Source of the DNA: Streptomyces zingiberis
Lineage (GTDB): Bacteria; Actinomycetota; Actinomycetes; Streptomycetales; Streptomycetaceae
DNA length: 64,000 nucleotides
Assembly (NCBI RefSeq): GCF_012034935.1
Contig: NZ_JAATEN010000012.1
Location: forward strand, 1 to 64,000
Direction of reading: 5' to 3'
Positions 25,818 to 35,050 of the stretch are shown here, in pieces; the stretch's first letter is position 1; each line of letters begins with the position of its first letter. The translations under genes were made by a program, and so were the position numbers. The notes beneath the pieces are model-generated. The model searched no databases and was not told where the DNA came from. It saw only the letters and a list, made by a program, of their open reading frames with translations.

Positions 25818-27226
25818 GCCGCGGAGCCGGCAGGCCGCACGAGATCGTCGAGCGCGCGCTGGAGCTGTCGCGCGCCGACGGCTGCGTCGTCATCGCCGAC
25901 GAGCACTCCGGTGCCAACCTGCGCTGGGCGGGCAACGCCCTGACGACCAACGGCGACACCCGGGGCCGTACCGTCACCGTCGTCGCCACCGTCGACGGCG
26001 GGGAGGGCACCGCCGCCGGCGTGGTGTCCCGCTCCGGGATGACCACCGGTGAGCTGGAGGAGCTGGTCCGGGCCGCGGAGACCACCGCGCGCGAGGCCGG
26101 CCCGGCGGAGGACGCCCGGCCGCTGGTCACGGCGGCGGGCACGGAAGGTGCGGCGGCGGGGTTCACCGAGCCACCGGCCGCGACCTCCGCCGCCGTGTTC
26201 TCCGCCTTCGCGCCGGCCCTGGGCGAGGCGCTGGGGCGGGCCCGGGGCGGTGGCCGGGAACTGTACGGCTTCGCCTCCCACGAGATCACCTCCAGCTACC
26301 TGGGCACCTCCACCGGGGTGCGGCTCCGCCACGACCAGCCGACCGGCACCCTGGAGCTCAACGCCAAGTCCCCCGACCACGCCCGCTCCGCCTGGGCGGG
26401 CCGCGCCACCCGGGACTTCACCGACGTGGACCCGGTGGCCCTGGACGAGGAACTGGCCGTCCGCCTGGGCTGGGCGGAGCGCCGGGTGGAGCTGCCCGCG
26501 GGCCGCTACGAGACGCTGCTGCCGCCGACTGCGGTGGCGGATCTGCTGATCTACCAGCTCTGGTCCTCCTCCGGCCGGGACGCGGCCGAGGGGCGCAGCG
26601 TCTTCTCCCGGCCGGGCGGCGGCACACGGATCGGCGAGAGGCTGTCCGGGCTCCCGCTGACCCTGCGCAGCGATCCGCGGGAACCGGGTCTGGAGTCGGC
26701 CCCGTTCGTGCTCTCCCACTCCTCCGGCGGCGACGCCTCCGTCTTCGACAACGGGCTGCCGCTCGGCCCCACCGACTGGCTCCGCGACGGGGTGCTGAAC
26801 CGGCTCGTCACCACCCGGCACAGTGCCGATCTCACGGGTCTGCCGCTCGCGCCGGCGGCCGACAACCTGATCCTGGACGCGGGCGGCGAGCGCACGCTGG
26901 ACGCCATGGTGACGGCCTCCGGGCAGGACGGCCCCTGCCTGCTGCTGACCTGCCTGTGGTACATCCGCGAGGTGGACCCGGCGACGCTGCTGCTCACCGG
27001 CCTCACCCGGGACGGCGTCTATCTCGTGGAGAACGGCGAGGTCACGGGCGTGGTGAACAACTTCCGCTTCAACGAGTCGCCGGTGGGCGTGCTCGGCCGG
27101 GCCACCGAGGCGGGCGTCACGGAGCGCACCCTGCCCCGGGAGTGGGGCGACTGGTTCACCCGGGCCGCCATGCCCGCGCTGCGGGTCCCGGACTTCCACA
27201 TGAGCTCGGTCAGCCGGGGGGTGTGA
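25814..27226 (+). CDS. tldE: TldE/PmbA metalloprotease subunit
   Basis: A 470-residue partner of TldD that lacks the HExxxH motif and completes the heterodimer cavity. Recognisable blocks are RALELSRADGCVVIADEHSGANLRWAGNAL, LYGFASHEITSSYLGTSTGVRLRHDQP, the Asp-rich turn in NGLPLGPTDWLRDG, and the C-terminal LLTCLWYIREVDPATLLLTGL plus GVVNNFRFNESPVG. The ATG overlaps the tldD stop (ATGA), so the two subunits should be made in equal amounts. A 12-bp perfect hairpin (27386-27413) and a smaller one (27327-27346) end the operon. Confidence 0.92.
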   Translation: MSRGAGRPHEIVERALELSRADGCVVIADEHSGANLRWAGNALTTNGDTRGRTVTVVATVDGGEGTAAGVVSRSGMTTGELEELVRAAETTAREAGPAEDARPLVTAAGTEGAAAGFTEPPAATSAAVFSAFAPALGEALGRARGGGRELYGFASHEITSSYLGTSTGVRLRHDQPTGTLELNAKSPDHARSAWAGRATRDFTDVDPVALDEELAVRLGWAERRVELPAGRYETLLPPTAVADLLIYQLWSSSGRDAAEGRSVFSRPGGGTRIGERLSGLPLTLRSDPREPGLESAPFVLSHSSGGDASVFDNGLPLGPTDWLRDGVLNRLVTTRHSADLTGLPLAPAADNLILDAGGERTLDAMVTASGQDGPCLLLTCLWYIREVDPATLLLTGLTRDGVYLVENGEVTGVVNNFRFNESPVGVLGRATEAGVTERTLPREWGDWFTRAAMPALRVPDFHMSSVSRGV

Positions 27227-27326
27227 GGGGCGCCCGGCAGGGACCGCGTCCGTCCCGCGGGCCTCCCGCGGCGGCTGCCGTTCGCCGGCGGGGGCCGGTG
27301 GTGCGGTTCCCGCCGGTGAACGGCGG

Positions 27327-27346
27327 CCTCCGGCCACCGCCGGAGG
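27327..27346. terminator. Hairpin after tldE
   Basis: CCTCCGGC-CACC-GCCGGAGG, a perfect 8-bp stem with tetraloop, 100 nt after the tldE stop. Confidence 0.5.
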
Positions 27347-27385
27347 GGCGGGACGGCCGGCGCGAACCGTGCGGCCAGGGCCCCG

Positions 27386-27413
27386 GCCCGGCCCGGCCAC
27401 CGCCGGGCCGGGC
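27386..27413. terminator. Terminator between tldE and glsB-like genes
   Basis: A perfect 12-bp stem (GCCCGGCCCGGC 27386-27397 with 27402-27413) with CACC loop, 12 nt past the GlsB-type stop on the minus strand. It suits either strand. Confidence 0.7.
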
Positions 27414-27425
27414 GGCGCTCCCCGC

Positions 27426-27707
27426 TCAGGCCCGCTGCTTGACCTTCTTGGCCTTGTGTCCCGCCCAGAACGGGCTGACCAGCGCCACCACCAGGATCGC
27501 GCCGCCGAGCTGGAAGACATGGCGCAGCCAGTCGATGCCGGGGGTGGTCGAGACCCCGATCGCCTGCGCGACCAGATTGCCGATGAGCGCTCCGGCCATG
27601 CCACAGAGCGTGGTCAGCCAGAGCGGGATCGGCTGTTTCCCGGGGATGATCAGTTTGGCCAGAAGTCCCAGGATCAGCCCCAGGACGATGGCCCACAGCC
27701 AGGTCAT
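27426..27707 (-). CDS. GlsB/YeaQ/YmgE family stress-response membrane protein
   Basis: A 93-residue membrane protein of the transglycosylase-associated family (a name without demonstrated enzyme activity). It shows three predicted helices: TWLWAIVLGLILGLLAKLII, LWLTTLCGMAGALIGNLVAQ and FQLGGAILVVALVSPFW, with the Gly-rich GMAGALIGN motif in the second. The C-terminus is basic (AGHKAKKVKQRA). Homologues are induced by envelope or osmotic stress. The start ATG is preceded by GGAGGAGTG. It is convergent with tldE. Confidence 0.87.
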   Translation of the reverse strand: MTWLWAIVLGLILGLLAKLIIPGKQPIPLWLTTLCGMAGALIGNLVAQAIGVSTTPGIDWLRHVFQLGGAILVVALVSPFWAGHKAKKVKQRA

Positions 27708-27820
27708 CGCACTCCTCCTCCACCGCTCCGTGACGCGCGCTCACGCCGGGGCCGTACGGCTCCGCCTTCTTCCGTCCGCCGCTCTCCGCCCTCCGCGGTG
27801 CCGGGCAGCCTTCCCGTGCT

Positions 27821-27856
27821 CTCGGTGTTCTCGGTGTTCCTCGTGTTCCTCGTGTA
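27821..27856 (+). repeat. 9-bp tandem repeat, four copies
   Basis: Units CTCGGTGTT (27821, 27830) and CCTCGTGTT/A (27839, 27848) in the spacer between the GlsB-type gene and the DUF3099 gene. The rest of 27708-28136 shows no gene. Confidence 0.7.
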
Positions 27857-28136
27857 CCCGTGCGTTCTCCGGCGGTGGCCGGGCCGGGTGCCCGGCGACG
27901 CGGACCGTGGCCGGCCGGGGCGGGCCCGGTCCGGTCCCGGCGGGCGAATCCGGGACACCGCCAGTGTCCGTCCAGTTCTTCTACGCCGCATGTCGGACAG
28001 GCTCCTCCCCCATTCGGCGCAGCCAGACCAGCAGGGCACGACGCCACCCGCGCACCCGGCGGGGAAGGCTCCGGCGTACCGTGGACGGGGTGCCGGGCGG
28101 ACGGCGCCGCTCAGGGAACGTGGGTGGTGGAAGACG

Positions 28137-28523
28137 ATGCGGAAGAAGGCGGAGACCGGGGTCTTCCGGATCACCGGTGCGCCTCGCGGCCTGGCGGAGG
28201 ACGTCCGGGGGCGGCAGCGCCGCTATGTGATCTCGATGTCGGTCAGAACCCTCTCGGTGGTCCTGACGGCGGTGCTCTGGAACGTGGAGCGGCACGTCGC
28301 GGTGGTCACGCTCGTCCTGGGGATGCTGCTGCCGTACGTCGCCGTGGTGATCGCCAACGGTGGCCGGGAGAACGCCGTCCGGCTGCCCTCCGCGCATCTC
28401 TCCCCGCCCGTGCGCCCGCTGCTGGAGGGGCGGCCCGGGAGCGTCCCGGCGGAACCCGGTCCGGAATCCCGCGGGGCTGCCCGGTCCGACCGCCCCGGTG
28501 GGGAAGCGGGCGGCGCGGCCTGA
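28137..28523 (+). CDS. DUF3099-domain membrane protein
   Basis: A 128-residue actinobacterial protein. The conserved core is VFRITGAPRGLAEDVRGRQRRYVISMSVRT, then two adjacent transmembrane helices (LSVVLTAVLWNVERHVAVV, VTLVLGMLLPYVAVVIANG). The C-terminal 45 residues are a Pro/Glu/Arg-rich disordered tail. Basic residues on both outer sides predict a hairpin with cytoplasmic termini. No function is known for this family. ATG 28137 follows GGTGGTGGAAG. Confidence 0.82.
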   Translation: MRKKAETGVFRITGAPRGLAEDVRGRQRRYVISMSVRTLSVVLTAVLWNVERHVAVVTLVLGMLLPYVAVVIANGGRENAVRLPSAHLSPPVRPLLEGRPGSVPAEPGPESRGAARSDRPGGEAGGAA

Positions 28524-28970
28524 GCCCGGACGGCCCGGCCGGGTTGCGGAAACGGTTCGCCAAGCTCAAGAAATGCTCAGATCAATCATGCGGTTCCGGT
28601 GCACCGGCCGGTGCCCTCCGTGCCATACTGCGTACGCGCTCCGCATCCCCCGTCGGGGCGACGGACCGACGCCGGGCGGCTCCCCCCGTGGCTGCCCGGC
28701 GTCGCCTTGTCCGCGTCCCGGCGGAACGCCGCCGGGCCTTCCGCCGGTGTTCCGCGCGCTCCCCCGGCAGCGCTTCCAGGCGTTCTGCGTGAAGGCCCGC
28801 TTCCCTCCCCGTGCCCGGTCCGGGGCGGTCGTGCCGCCAGGCCCGCCCGCCGCCACAGCCGCCTCAGGAGCATCTCCCGCCCCTTGTGGCACCCGGTGCC
28901 CTGCCCTGGGCGGGAAAGCGCTCTCCGGGCGGCGGCCGGAGCCCGTCGCCGGGCCCCTTAGGCTGGCTCC
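28524..28970. other. Intergenic interval with lower-GC core
   Basis: About 447 nt. Positions 28550-28640 are AT-richer than the surroundings and contain a possible 26-codon minus-strand ORF ending at about 28566, without a recognisable counterpart. No promoter or RNA motif could be assigned with confidence apart from the TAGGCT box at 28959. Confidence 0.3.
28959..28964 (+). promoter_or_regulatory. TAGGCT -10-like box for a leaderless start
   Basis: TAGGCT followed by GGCTCC and then the GTG start at 28971: the same 6-nt geometry as at 7002. No ribosome site lies in between. Confidence 0.45.
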
Positions 28971-29348
28971 GTGAACGCTCAGCCCGATCCCCCGTTCCTC
29001 CTCCGGCCCGAGCCGCCCGCCGACGGGCCTCCCCCGTGCTCGGCCAAGGGCTGCCGGGCGGCCGCGCTCTGGGTGCTGGCCTGGAACAACCCCAAGCTGC
29101 ACACCCCGCTCCGGCGCAAGACGTGGCTGGCCTGCGAGGAGCACCGCGAGCACCTGTCGTCGTTCCTCGGCGTCCGGGGTTTCCTCAAGGAGGTCGTCCC
29201 CCTCGCCGACTGGCAGGCCCGGGAGGACACCGGGGGTGCCGGAGGTGCCGGCGCCCCGGAGGGCACCGGGGGCGCCGCCGAACCGGGCGGCGCGCCGGCC
29301 ACCGGCGGGGCCGACGGAACGGACGGGCCGTCAGCCGCCGATCGCTGA
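28971..29348 (+). CDS. Conserved small Cys/His protein
   Basis: A 125-residue protein. Residues 20-80 are the conserved part: [20 protein letters not shown], then [20 protein letters not shown]. Two Cys pairs or Cys/His ([14 protein letters not shown]) suggest one metal site. The C-terminal 45 residues are Gly/Ala/Thr-rich low complexity. Streptomyces homologues are sometimes mislabelled acetone carboxylase. The GTG start directly follows a TAGGCT box. Its 3' end overlaps the 3' end of moaA by 18 nt (convergent). Confidence 0.75.
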   Translation: MNAQPDPPFLLRPEPPADGPPPCSAKGCRAAALWVLAWNNPKLHTPLRRKTWLACEEHREHLSSFLGVRGFLKEVVPLADWQAREDTGGAGGAGAPEGTGGAAEPGGAPATGGADGTDGPSAADR

Positions 29349-30329
29349 CATCGGACGCTGCGGCTGGAGGAACGACGGGTCGTCGATCCCCGATCCGGCC
29401 TTCTTGCCCCACATCGCCGTCCGCCACAGCTGGGCCACCGCGTCGTCGTCGGCGTCTCCCCCGCCGGAACGCAGGGCCCCCCGCAGATCGGACTCCTCGC
29501 GGGCGAAGAGGCAGGTGCGCACCTGGCCGTCGGCGGTGAGCCGGGTGCGGTCGCAGGCCCGGCAGAAGGGGCGGGTGACGGAGGCGATGACGCCGACGCG
29601 GGCCGGGCCGCCGTCCACCACCCAGCGCTCCGCGGGGGCGGAGCCGCGCTCCTCCTCCCCCTCGGGTGTGAGGGAGAAGCGGGTGCGCAGGCTCGCGAGG
29701 ATGTCCCCGGCGGTGACCATTCCGTCGCGGGTCCAGCCGTGCTGGGCGTCGAGCGGCATCTGCTCGATGAAGCGGAGCTCGTACCCCTCCTCCACGGCCC
29801 AGGCGAGGAGTTCGGGTGCCTCGTCGTCGTTGACACCGGGCATCAGCACGGCGTTGACCTTGACGGGGGCGAGCCCGGCCGCGCGGGCGGCGGCCAGCCC
29901 GCGGAGCACGTCGTGGTGGCGGTCCCGGCGGGTCATCGCCTTGAAGACCGCGGGGCGCAGGGTGTCCAGGGAGACATTCACCCGGTCCAGGCCCGCGGCG
30001 CGCAGGGCCGGCGCCGTCCGCTCCAGGCCGATGCCGTTGGTGGTCAGGGAGATCCGGGGACGCGGCTCCAGGGCGGCGCAGCGCTCGACGATCCCGGTGA
30101 GACCGGGGCGGAGCAGCGGCTCACCGCCGGTGAAGCGGACCTCCCGCACACCGAGCCGGGTGACGGCGATCCGCACCAGGCGGACGATCTCGTCGTCGGT
30201 GAGCAGTTCGGGTTTGGGCAGCCACTGCAGCCCTTCCTCGGGCATGCAGTACGTGCAGCGGAGATTGCAGCGGTCGGTGAGGGAGACGCGGAGGTCGGTG
30301 GCGGTCCGACCGTAGGTGTCGGTGAGCAT
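29331..30329 (-). CDS. moaA: GTP 3',8-cyclase MoaA (molybdenum cofactor)
   Basis: A 332-residue radical-SAM enzyme converting GTP to 3',8-cyclo-GTP, the first committed step of molybdopterin synthesis. The N-terminal [4Fe-4S] cluster is at C21, C25 and C28 (CNLRCTYC), with SAM-binding [12 protein letters not shown]. The second, substrate-binding cluster uses [18 protein letters not shown]. The family's C-terminal GG is present (SAIGG), required for activity with MoaE-like partners. No other moa genes lie in the window. The ATG at 30329 gives the conserved [20 protein letters not shown]. It is convergent to the preceding small gene. Confidence 0.95.
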   Translation of the reverse strand: MLTDTYGRTATDLRVSLTDRCNLRCTYCMPEEGLQWLPKPELLTDDEIVRLVRIAVTRLGVREVRFTGGEPLLRPGLTGIVERCAALEPRPRISLTTNGIGLERTAPALRAAGLDRVNVSLDTLRPAVFKAMTRRDRHHDVLRGLAAARAAGLAPVKVNAVLMPGVNDDEAPELLAWAVEEGYELRFIEQMPLDAQHGWTRDGMVTAGDILASLRTRFSLTPEGEEERGSAPAERWVVDGGPARVGVIASVTRPFCRACDRTRLTADGQVRTCLFAREESDLRGALRSGGGDADDDAVAQLWRTAMWGKKAGSGIDDPSFLQPQRPMSAIGG

Positions 30330-30566
30330 GAAGGCGGCCCCTCCCGCGGATTCCGGCGGACTGCTGGAACACTGGAACAGGGGCCCGGATCTCCGGACCC
30401 CGTTCCTTGCAGCGTACGCGACCGCGGTGACAGCCGATCCGTTCACCGAAGCCGCGTACCGGATTCCGCGGGCGGAGCCGCCGTCAGGTCCGGGGTGGGG
30501 GGCTCGCCCCCGAGACGTCCGGAGACATCCGGCGACGCACCTGAGACGCCCGGAGACGCCGGCGGG

Positions 30567-30599
30567 CCCGGGTGAGCGCCGCGGGGACGCTCACCCGGG
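30567..30599. terminator. Terminator after the acetate-symporter operon
   Basis: CCCGGGTGAGCG (30567-30578) pairs perfectly with CGCTCACCCGGG (30588-30599), a 12-bp stem and 9-nt loop, just 7 nt past the symporter stop on the minus strand. Confidence 0.8.
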
Positions 30600-30606
30600 T
30601 GGGGCG

Positions 30607-32244
30607 TCAGTGGGCGTGCGTGCCGGTGAGGGAACGTACCTCCAGCTCCGCGTACTTGTCGAGGTTCGGCCGCTCCTTGGAGACCACGGTGCCCAGCCAG
30701 CCGAGCAGGAAGCCCAGCGGGATGGATATCAGGCCCGGGTTGGACAGCGGGAACCAGTGGAAGTCGACGTCGGGGAACATCGCGGACGGGGCGCCCGAGA
30801 CGACCGGTGAGAAGAGCACCAGGAAGACGGACGCGAACAGGCCGCCGTAGATCGACCACAGCGCGCCCTGGGTGGTGAAGCGCTTCCAGAAGAGGCTGTA
30901 GAGGATCGTCGGGAGGTTGGCGGAGGCCGCGACCGCGAAGGCCAGGGCCACCAGCCCGGCGACGTTCAGGTCACGGGCGAAGACCCCGAGGAAGATGGCC
31001 GCGGCGCCGATGCCGACGGTGGCCCAGCGCGCGGCGCGGACCTCCTCCTTCTCCGTGGCGTTGCCCTTGCGGATGACGTTGACGTACAGGTCGTGCGCGA
31101 AGGACGACGAGGACGCCAGGGTCAGGCCGGCGACCACCGCGAGGATGGTGGCGAAGGCGACGGCGGAGATGACGGCCAGCAGGATGGCGCCGCCCGCGGA
31201 GCCCGGGCCGCCGCCGATCTCCTGGGCCAGGAGTGGCGCCGCCGTGTTGCCGGCCGCGTTCGACTCGATGATCGTCTCCTGTTTCAGGAGCGCGGCCGCG
31301 CCGAAGCCGAGGGCGATGGTCATCAGGTAGAAGGCGCCGATGATGCCGATCGCCCAGTTGACGGACTTCCGCGCGACCTGGGCGGTGGGCACCGTGTAGA
31401 AACGGATCAGGATGTGCGGCAGACCGGCGGTGCCGAGCACGAGCGCGACACCGAGCGAGATGAAGTCGATCTTCGTCATGGAGTCCACGCCGTATTTGAG
31501 GCCGGGCTCCAGGAAGGCCGTGCCCTTGCCGCTGTTCTCGGCGGCGGCGCCGAGCAGCGTGGAGATGTTGAAGTTGAACTTGACCATCACCAGGAACGTG
31601 ATGAGCAGCGTGCCCGCGATCAGCAGCACGGCCTTGATCATCTGCACCCATGTGGTGCCCTTCATACCGCCGATGGCGACATAGAGGATCATCACGATGC
31701 CGACGAGGATCACGATGAGGATCTTGCCCGCCTCGGAGGTGATTCCGAGCAGCAGCGCCACCAGGGCGCCGGCACCGGCCATCTGCGCGAGCAGGTAGAA
31801 GATCGACACCACGATGGTGGACACGCCGGCCGCGGTGCGGACCGGCCGCTGCCGCATCCGGAACGCCAGTACGTCGCCCATGGTGAACCGGCCGCTGTTG
31901 CGCAGCGGTTCGGCGACGAGCAGCAGGGCGATCAGCCAGGCGACGAGGAAGCCGATCGAATAGAGGAAGCCGTCGTAACCGAAGAGGGCGATGGCGCCCG
32001 CGATGCCGAGGAACGACGCCGCCGACATGTAGTCACCGGAGATCGCCAGGCCGTTCTGGAAACCGGTGAAGGAGCGGCCGCCGGCGTAGAAGTCGGTGGC
32101 GTCCTTGGTCTGCCGGCCCGCCCAGATGGTGATGCCCAGGGTGGCGAGGACGAACGCGACGAAGAGGGTGATGATGAGAACCCGGTGCTCACCGGCGTCG
32201 CCGGCGGCCAGGACCGTGGTGGCGGGGATGGCCTGAATGCTCAT
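30607..32244 (-). CDS. actP: Cation/acetate symporter, ActP type (SSS family)
   Basis: A 545-residue sodium:solute symporter with about 13 helices. Core SSS motifs include FYAGGRSFTGFQNGLAISGDYMSAASFLG, FTMGDVLAFRMRQRPVR, GGMKGTTWVQMIKAVLLI and TAGLPHILIRFYTVP. ActP imports acetate, glyoxylate and related short monocarboxylates with sodium. The DUF485 gene precedes it with a 4-nt ATGA overlap; this YjcH-ActP pairing is conserved from E. coli to actinobacteria. A strong terminator ends the operon. Start ATG 32244; codons upstream belong to the DUF485 gene. Confidence 0.93.
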   Translation of the reverse strand: MSIQAIPATTVLAAGDAGEHRVLIITLFVAFVLATLGITIWAGRQTKDATDFYAGGRSFTGFQNGLAISGDYMSAASFLGIAGAIALFGYDGFLYSIGFLVAWLIALLLVAEPLRNSGRFTMGDVLAFRMRQRPVRTAAGVSTIVVSIFYLLAQMAGAGALVALLLGITSEAGKILIVILVGIVMILYVAIGGMKGTTWVQMIKAVLLIAGTLLITFLVMVKFNFNISTLLGAAAENSGKGTAFLEPGLKYGVDSMTKIDFISLGVALVLGTAGLPHILIRFYTVPTAQVARKSVNWAIGIIGAFYLMTIALGFGAAALLKQETIIESNAAGNTAAPLLAQEIGGGPGSAGGAILLAVISAVAFATILAVVAGLTLASSSSFAHDLYVNVIRKGNATEKEEVRAARWATVGIGAAAIFLGVFARDLNVAGLVALAFAVAASANLPTILYSLFWKRFTTQGALWSIYGGLFASVFLVLFSPVVSGAPSAMFPDVDFHWFPLSNPGLISIPLGFLLGWLGTVVSKERPNLDKYAELEVRSLTGTHAH

Positions 32245-32606
32245 GACTGCCCCTCCAGACGAGCCTTGATCGCCGTGGACTTGGGGTCGAGCTTCGCCTC
32301 CGCGTGGCGGGAGTACCACCAGGCGATGAGGAAGGTGGTGACGAACTGCGCCACGCCGAGGAGGAGGGCGATGTTGATGTTCCCGACGACCTTGGTGCCC
32401 ATGAAACCGCCCGCGTAGCTGGACAGCAGGACGTACAGCAGGTACCAGGCGACGAAGGCCACGGTCAGCGGAAAGGCGAAGGAACGGTGCGCACGGCGCA
32501 GTTCGGCGAACTCGGCGCTCTCCTGCGCCTCGCGGTAGACCTCGGCACCGAGGGCCGTTCTCCGGGTGGGGTCGTTCCCCTCGGGCGGGGGCGATGCGGT
32601 GTCCAC
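32241..32606 (-). CDS. DUF485 (YjcH-like) membrane protein
   Basis: A 121-residue membrane protein in an operon with actP. It contains the conserved EFAELRRAHRSFAFPLTVAF and two helices (FPLTVAFVAWYLLYVLLSSY, INIALLLGVAQFVTTFLIAWW), ending with SRHAEAKLDPKSTAIKARLE. Both ends are predicted cytoplasmic. YjcH accompanies acetate symporters, but its function is undefined; it may assist assembly. GTG start at 32606. The overlap (ATGA) with actP indicates translational coupling. Confidence 0.87.
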   Translation of the reverse strand: MDTASPPPEGNDPTRRTALGAEVYREAQESAEFAELRRAHRSFAFPLTVAFVAWYLLYVLLSSYAGGFMGTKVVGNINIALLLGVAQFVTTFLIAWWYSRHAEAKLDPKSTAIKARLEGQS

Positions 32607-33056
32607 GGGCTCTCCAGTGGTGGGTGTAGCGTGAGACGGATCAGCGGCACTGAGTGACAGATCACTTCCGCGCCGGACTCGGCATGGTAGGCGCGTTCTC
32701 AGCCATTCCGACAGGGCCTTGCGATTTCAATTTCGCACGGTCCGCCGATGCGTCTTCCGACCAGCGGAACAGCACTCCATCGTTACACCGTGACCACGCT
32801 TCCCGGCCCGTTCCGCCATCGTTGTGACCGGCGGCGAGGGGGCGCCCGGAGGACGGATCGGCGCACCCCGGGGGCGGTTTGAGCCCTCGTGGGTGGCACC
32901 GCGGGCCATCCGCACCCTCCGCCGGCGCGGCGCGCGGTGCCACCCGCGGGCACCGGGGGATGCCGGGGGATGCCGGGGAAGCCGTCCCCTCGGGCGGTGT
33001 TGTTGAGCCGCCCGGTCCAATCCGCAAAGAAGACCCGGTTTTCTGTCGGATTCAAT

Positions 33057-33086
33057 TGATCAGAGCGGTGGTTCGGCGCTAGCTTC
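33057..33086 (+). promoter_or_regulatory. Candidate vegetative promoter for the subtilase locus
   Basis: TTGATC (33057-33062) and TAGCTT (33081-33086) with an 18-nt spacer match the HrdB-type consensus TTGACN-N16/18-TAGRAT. A transcript from here would have a leader of about 370 nt before the ATG at 33461, and includes a short translated-looking ORF (33161). Confidence 0.55.
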
Positions 33087-33160
33087 CGCTGTCATGCACC
33101 CGTCCGCGCGTCACGCGCCACCCCGTGCGGGCGGTCTCACGATGATGATGTGGAGACCCC

Positions 33161-33262
33161 ATGGCTCATCCGCGCTCCAGACCCGTCCGCGTCCCCGTCC
33201 TGCCCCCGGGGCCGGCGCCGGGCGCGTCCGCCGGGTTCCCGCCGCCGCCCCTGGCGCGGTGA
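33161..33262 (+). CDS. Possible 33-codon leader ORF or decayed N-terminus
   Basis: ATG 33161 follows GGAG with a 5-nt gap. It encodes MAHPRSRPVRVPVLPPG... and ends at TGA 33260. The beginning resembles the Met-Ala-His-x-x-Ser-Arg start of Streptomyces S8 peptidases as I remember them, but lacks a usable signal peptide. It could be a decayed copy, a leader peptide, or chance. Confidence 0.3.
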   Translation: MAHPRSRPVRVPVLPPGPAPGASAGFPPPPLAR

Positions 33263-33460
33263 CGGAATGACGTGGCTCCCGGGCGCCCTTGCCCGGTACC
33301 GCCCCGCCGGCGATGCCGGCCGCGTGACTCCTGCCGCCCCCACCGGCCCCGCAGCATCCGCCGTACCCGCCGACCGCACCCTGCGTTCCGCACGCACCAC
33401 CCGTTCCGCCGGTTCCGGCCGCGCGGGCGGCCCCGCCTGTCCCGACGAAGGGGAGACCTC

Positions 33461-35008
33461 ATGACCATGCCGCCGCTCTCCGCACGGTCGCGCCGCGCCG
33501 TCGCCATACCGGCCGGCGTCGCCCTCGCCGCCGCGCTCGCCGTGCTGCCCGGGCCGGCCGCCGCCGCCCCGGCAGGCAGCGGCGCCTCCGCAGCCCCCAC
33601 GCGGACGGCGGCCGACGGCGAGTCGCTGAGCTACGTCGTCAACGTCAGCCCGGGCAAGCCCGCGAGCGCCGCCGCCCGGAAGGCGATCGCCAAGGCCGGC
33701 GGCACCGTCGTCACGGCGTACGACCAGATCGGGGTCGTCGTCGCCCACTCGGCGGACCCCGACTTCGCGCGCCTCATCCGCGAGGCGCCGGGGGTCCGTT
33801 CGGCGGGCGCCACCCGCACCGCGCCGCTGCGGCCGGCGGCCACCACGGATGTCGGCGCGCCCAAGGAGCTGACGCCGCGGCAGATGAAGGAGGCGGCGGC
33901 GGAGGCCGCGGCGGACGAGGACCCCTTGCAGTCGCTCCAGTGGGACCTCCCGGCCATCAAGGCGGACCAGGCGCACAAGATCTCGCTCGGCAGCCCGGAG
34001 GTCACGGTCGCGGTGATCGACACCGGTGTGGACGACACCCACCAGGACATCGCGCCCAACTTCGACCGCGCCGCCTCGGTGAACTGCGTCAGCGGCAAGC
34101 CGGACACCACCGACGGCGCGTGGCGCCCGAGTGAGAGCGAGAGCCCGCACGGGACGCACGTCGCGGGTGAGATCGCCGCGGCGAAGAACGGCATCGGGAT
34201 GACCGGGGTCGCGCCGGGCGTCAAGGTCTCCGGCATCAAGGTGTCCACCGAGGCGGGCTGGTTCTACACCGAGGCCGTGGTCTGCGGCTTCGTCTGGGCC
34301 GCCGAGCACGGCGTCGACGTCACCAACAACAGCTACTACGTCGACCCGTGGATGTTCAACTGCGCGGACGACCCCGACCAGAAGGCACTGGTGGACGCCG
34401 TCTCCCGGGCCACCCGCTACGCGGAGCGCAAGGGCGCGGTCAACGTCGCCGCGGCCGGCAACTCCAACTTCGACCTGGCCGGAAAGTCGATCATCGACGA
34501 CACCAGCCCCAACGACTCCCGGACGGTGCCCCGCGACATCGACCCGCGCGAGTGCCTGGACCTCCCGGCCCAGCTCCCCGGGGTCGTCACCGTGGCGTCG
34601 ACCGGGGCCAAGGGGCTCAAGTCCTCCTTCTCCAACTACGGCCGCGGCGTCGTCGACATCGCGGCGCCGGGCGGCGACAGCACCACCTACCAGCCCCCGG
34701 CCGCGCCGGCCACCAGCGGCCTGATCCTCGGCCCGCTGCCCGGCAACCGCTACGGCTACATGGCCGGCACCTCCATGGCCTCCCCCCATGTCGCGGGCGT
34801 GGCCGCGCTGATCAAGAGCAAGCACCCGTGGGCACCGCCCGCCGCGGTCAAGGCGATGCTCAAGCTCCAGGCCGACGCCAAGCCGTGCACCACCCCGTAC
34901 GACATCGACGGCGACGGCGAGATCGACGCCGTGTGCGAGGGCGGACGCAACGGCAACGGCTTCTACGGCGCCGGCATCGCCGACGCCCTGGACGCCGTGA
35001 AGCGCTGA
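33461..35008 (+). CDS. Secreted S8 subtilisin-like serine peptidase
   Basis: A 515-residue exported subtilase. Residues 1-37 are a Sec/Tat-like signal (SARSRRAVAIP, hydrophobic stretch, AAAAAP). The propeptide (about 50-125) has the I9-like SYVVNVSPGKPASAAARKAI. The catalytic triad is Asp187 (VAVIDTGVD), His230 (SPHGTHVAG) and Ser438 (GTSMASPHVAG), with oxyanion Asn334 (AAGNSN). A C-terminal DIDGDGEIDAV segment resembles a calcium-binding loop. It would be secreted and self-activating. A run of GGGGAGACC precedes the ATG. Terminator at 35051. Confidence 0.93.
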   Translation: MTMPPLSARSRRAVAIPAGVALAAALAVLPGPAAAAPAGSGASAAPTRTAADGESLSYVVNVSPGKPASAAARKAIAKAGGTVVTAYDQIGVVVAHSADPDFARLIREAPGVRSAGATRTAPLRPAATTDVGAPKELTPRQMKEAAAEAAADEDPLQSLQWDLPAIKADQAHKISLGSPEVTVAVIDTGVDDTHQDIAPNFDRAASVNCVSGKPDTTDGAWRPSESESPHGTHVAGEIAAAKNGIGMTGVAPGVKVSGIKVSTEAGWFYTEAVVCGFVWAAEHGVDVTNNSYYVDPWMFNCADDPDQKALVDAVSRATRYAERKGAVNVAAAGNSNFDLAGKSIIDDTSPNDSRTVPRDIDPRECLDLPAQLPGVVTVASTGAKGLKSSFSNYGRGVVDIAAPGGDSTTYQPPAAPATSGLILGPLPGNRYGYMAGTSMASPHVAGVAALIKSKHPWAPPAAVKAMLKLQADAKPCTTPYDIDGDGEIDAVCEGGRNGNGFYGAGIADALDAVKR

Positions 35009-35050
35009 CGTTCCGGCGGCCCGGCCGCCCCTGACGGGGGACCGGGCCGT

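Noticed and set aside
24291-27226. RiPP-maturation locus around tldD/tldE
   Set aside because: No short precursor-peptide gene or modification enzyme was found beside the pair; the genes are the common housekeeping arrangement.
28566-28643. 26-codon minus-strand ORF as a leader peptide
   Set aside because: No downstream gene on that strand that it could control, and no clear ribosome site.
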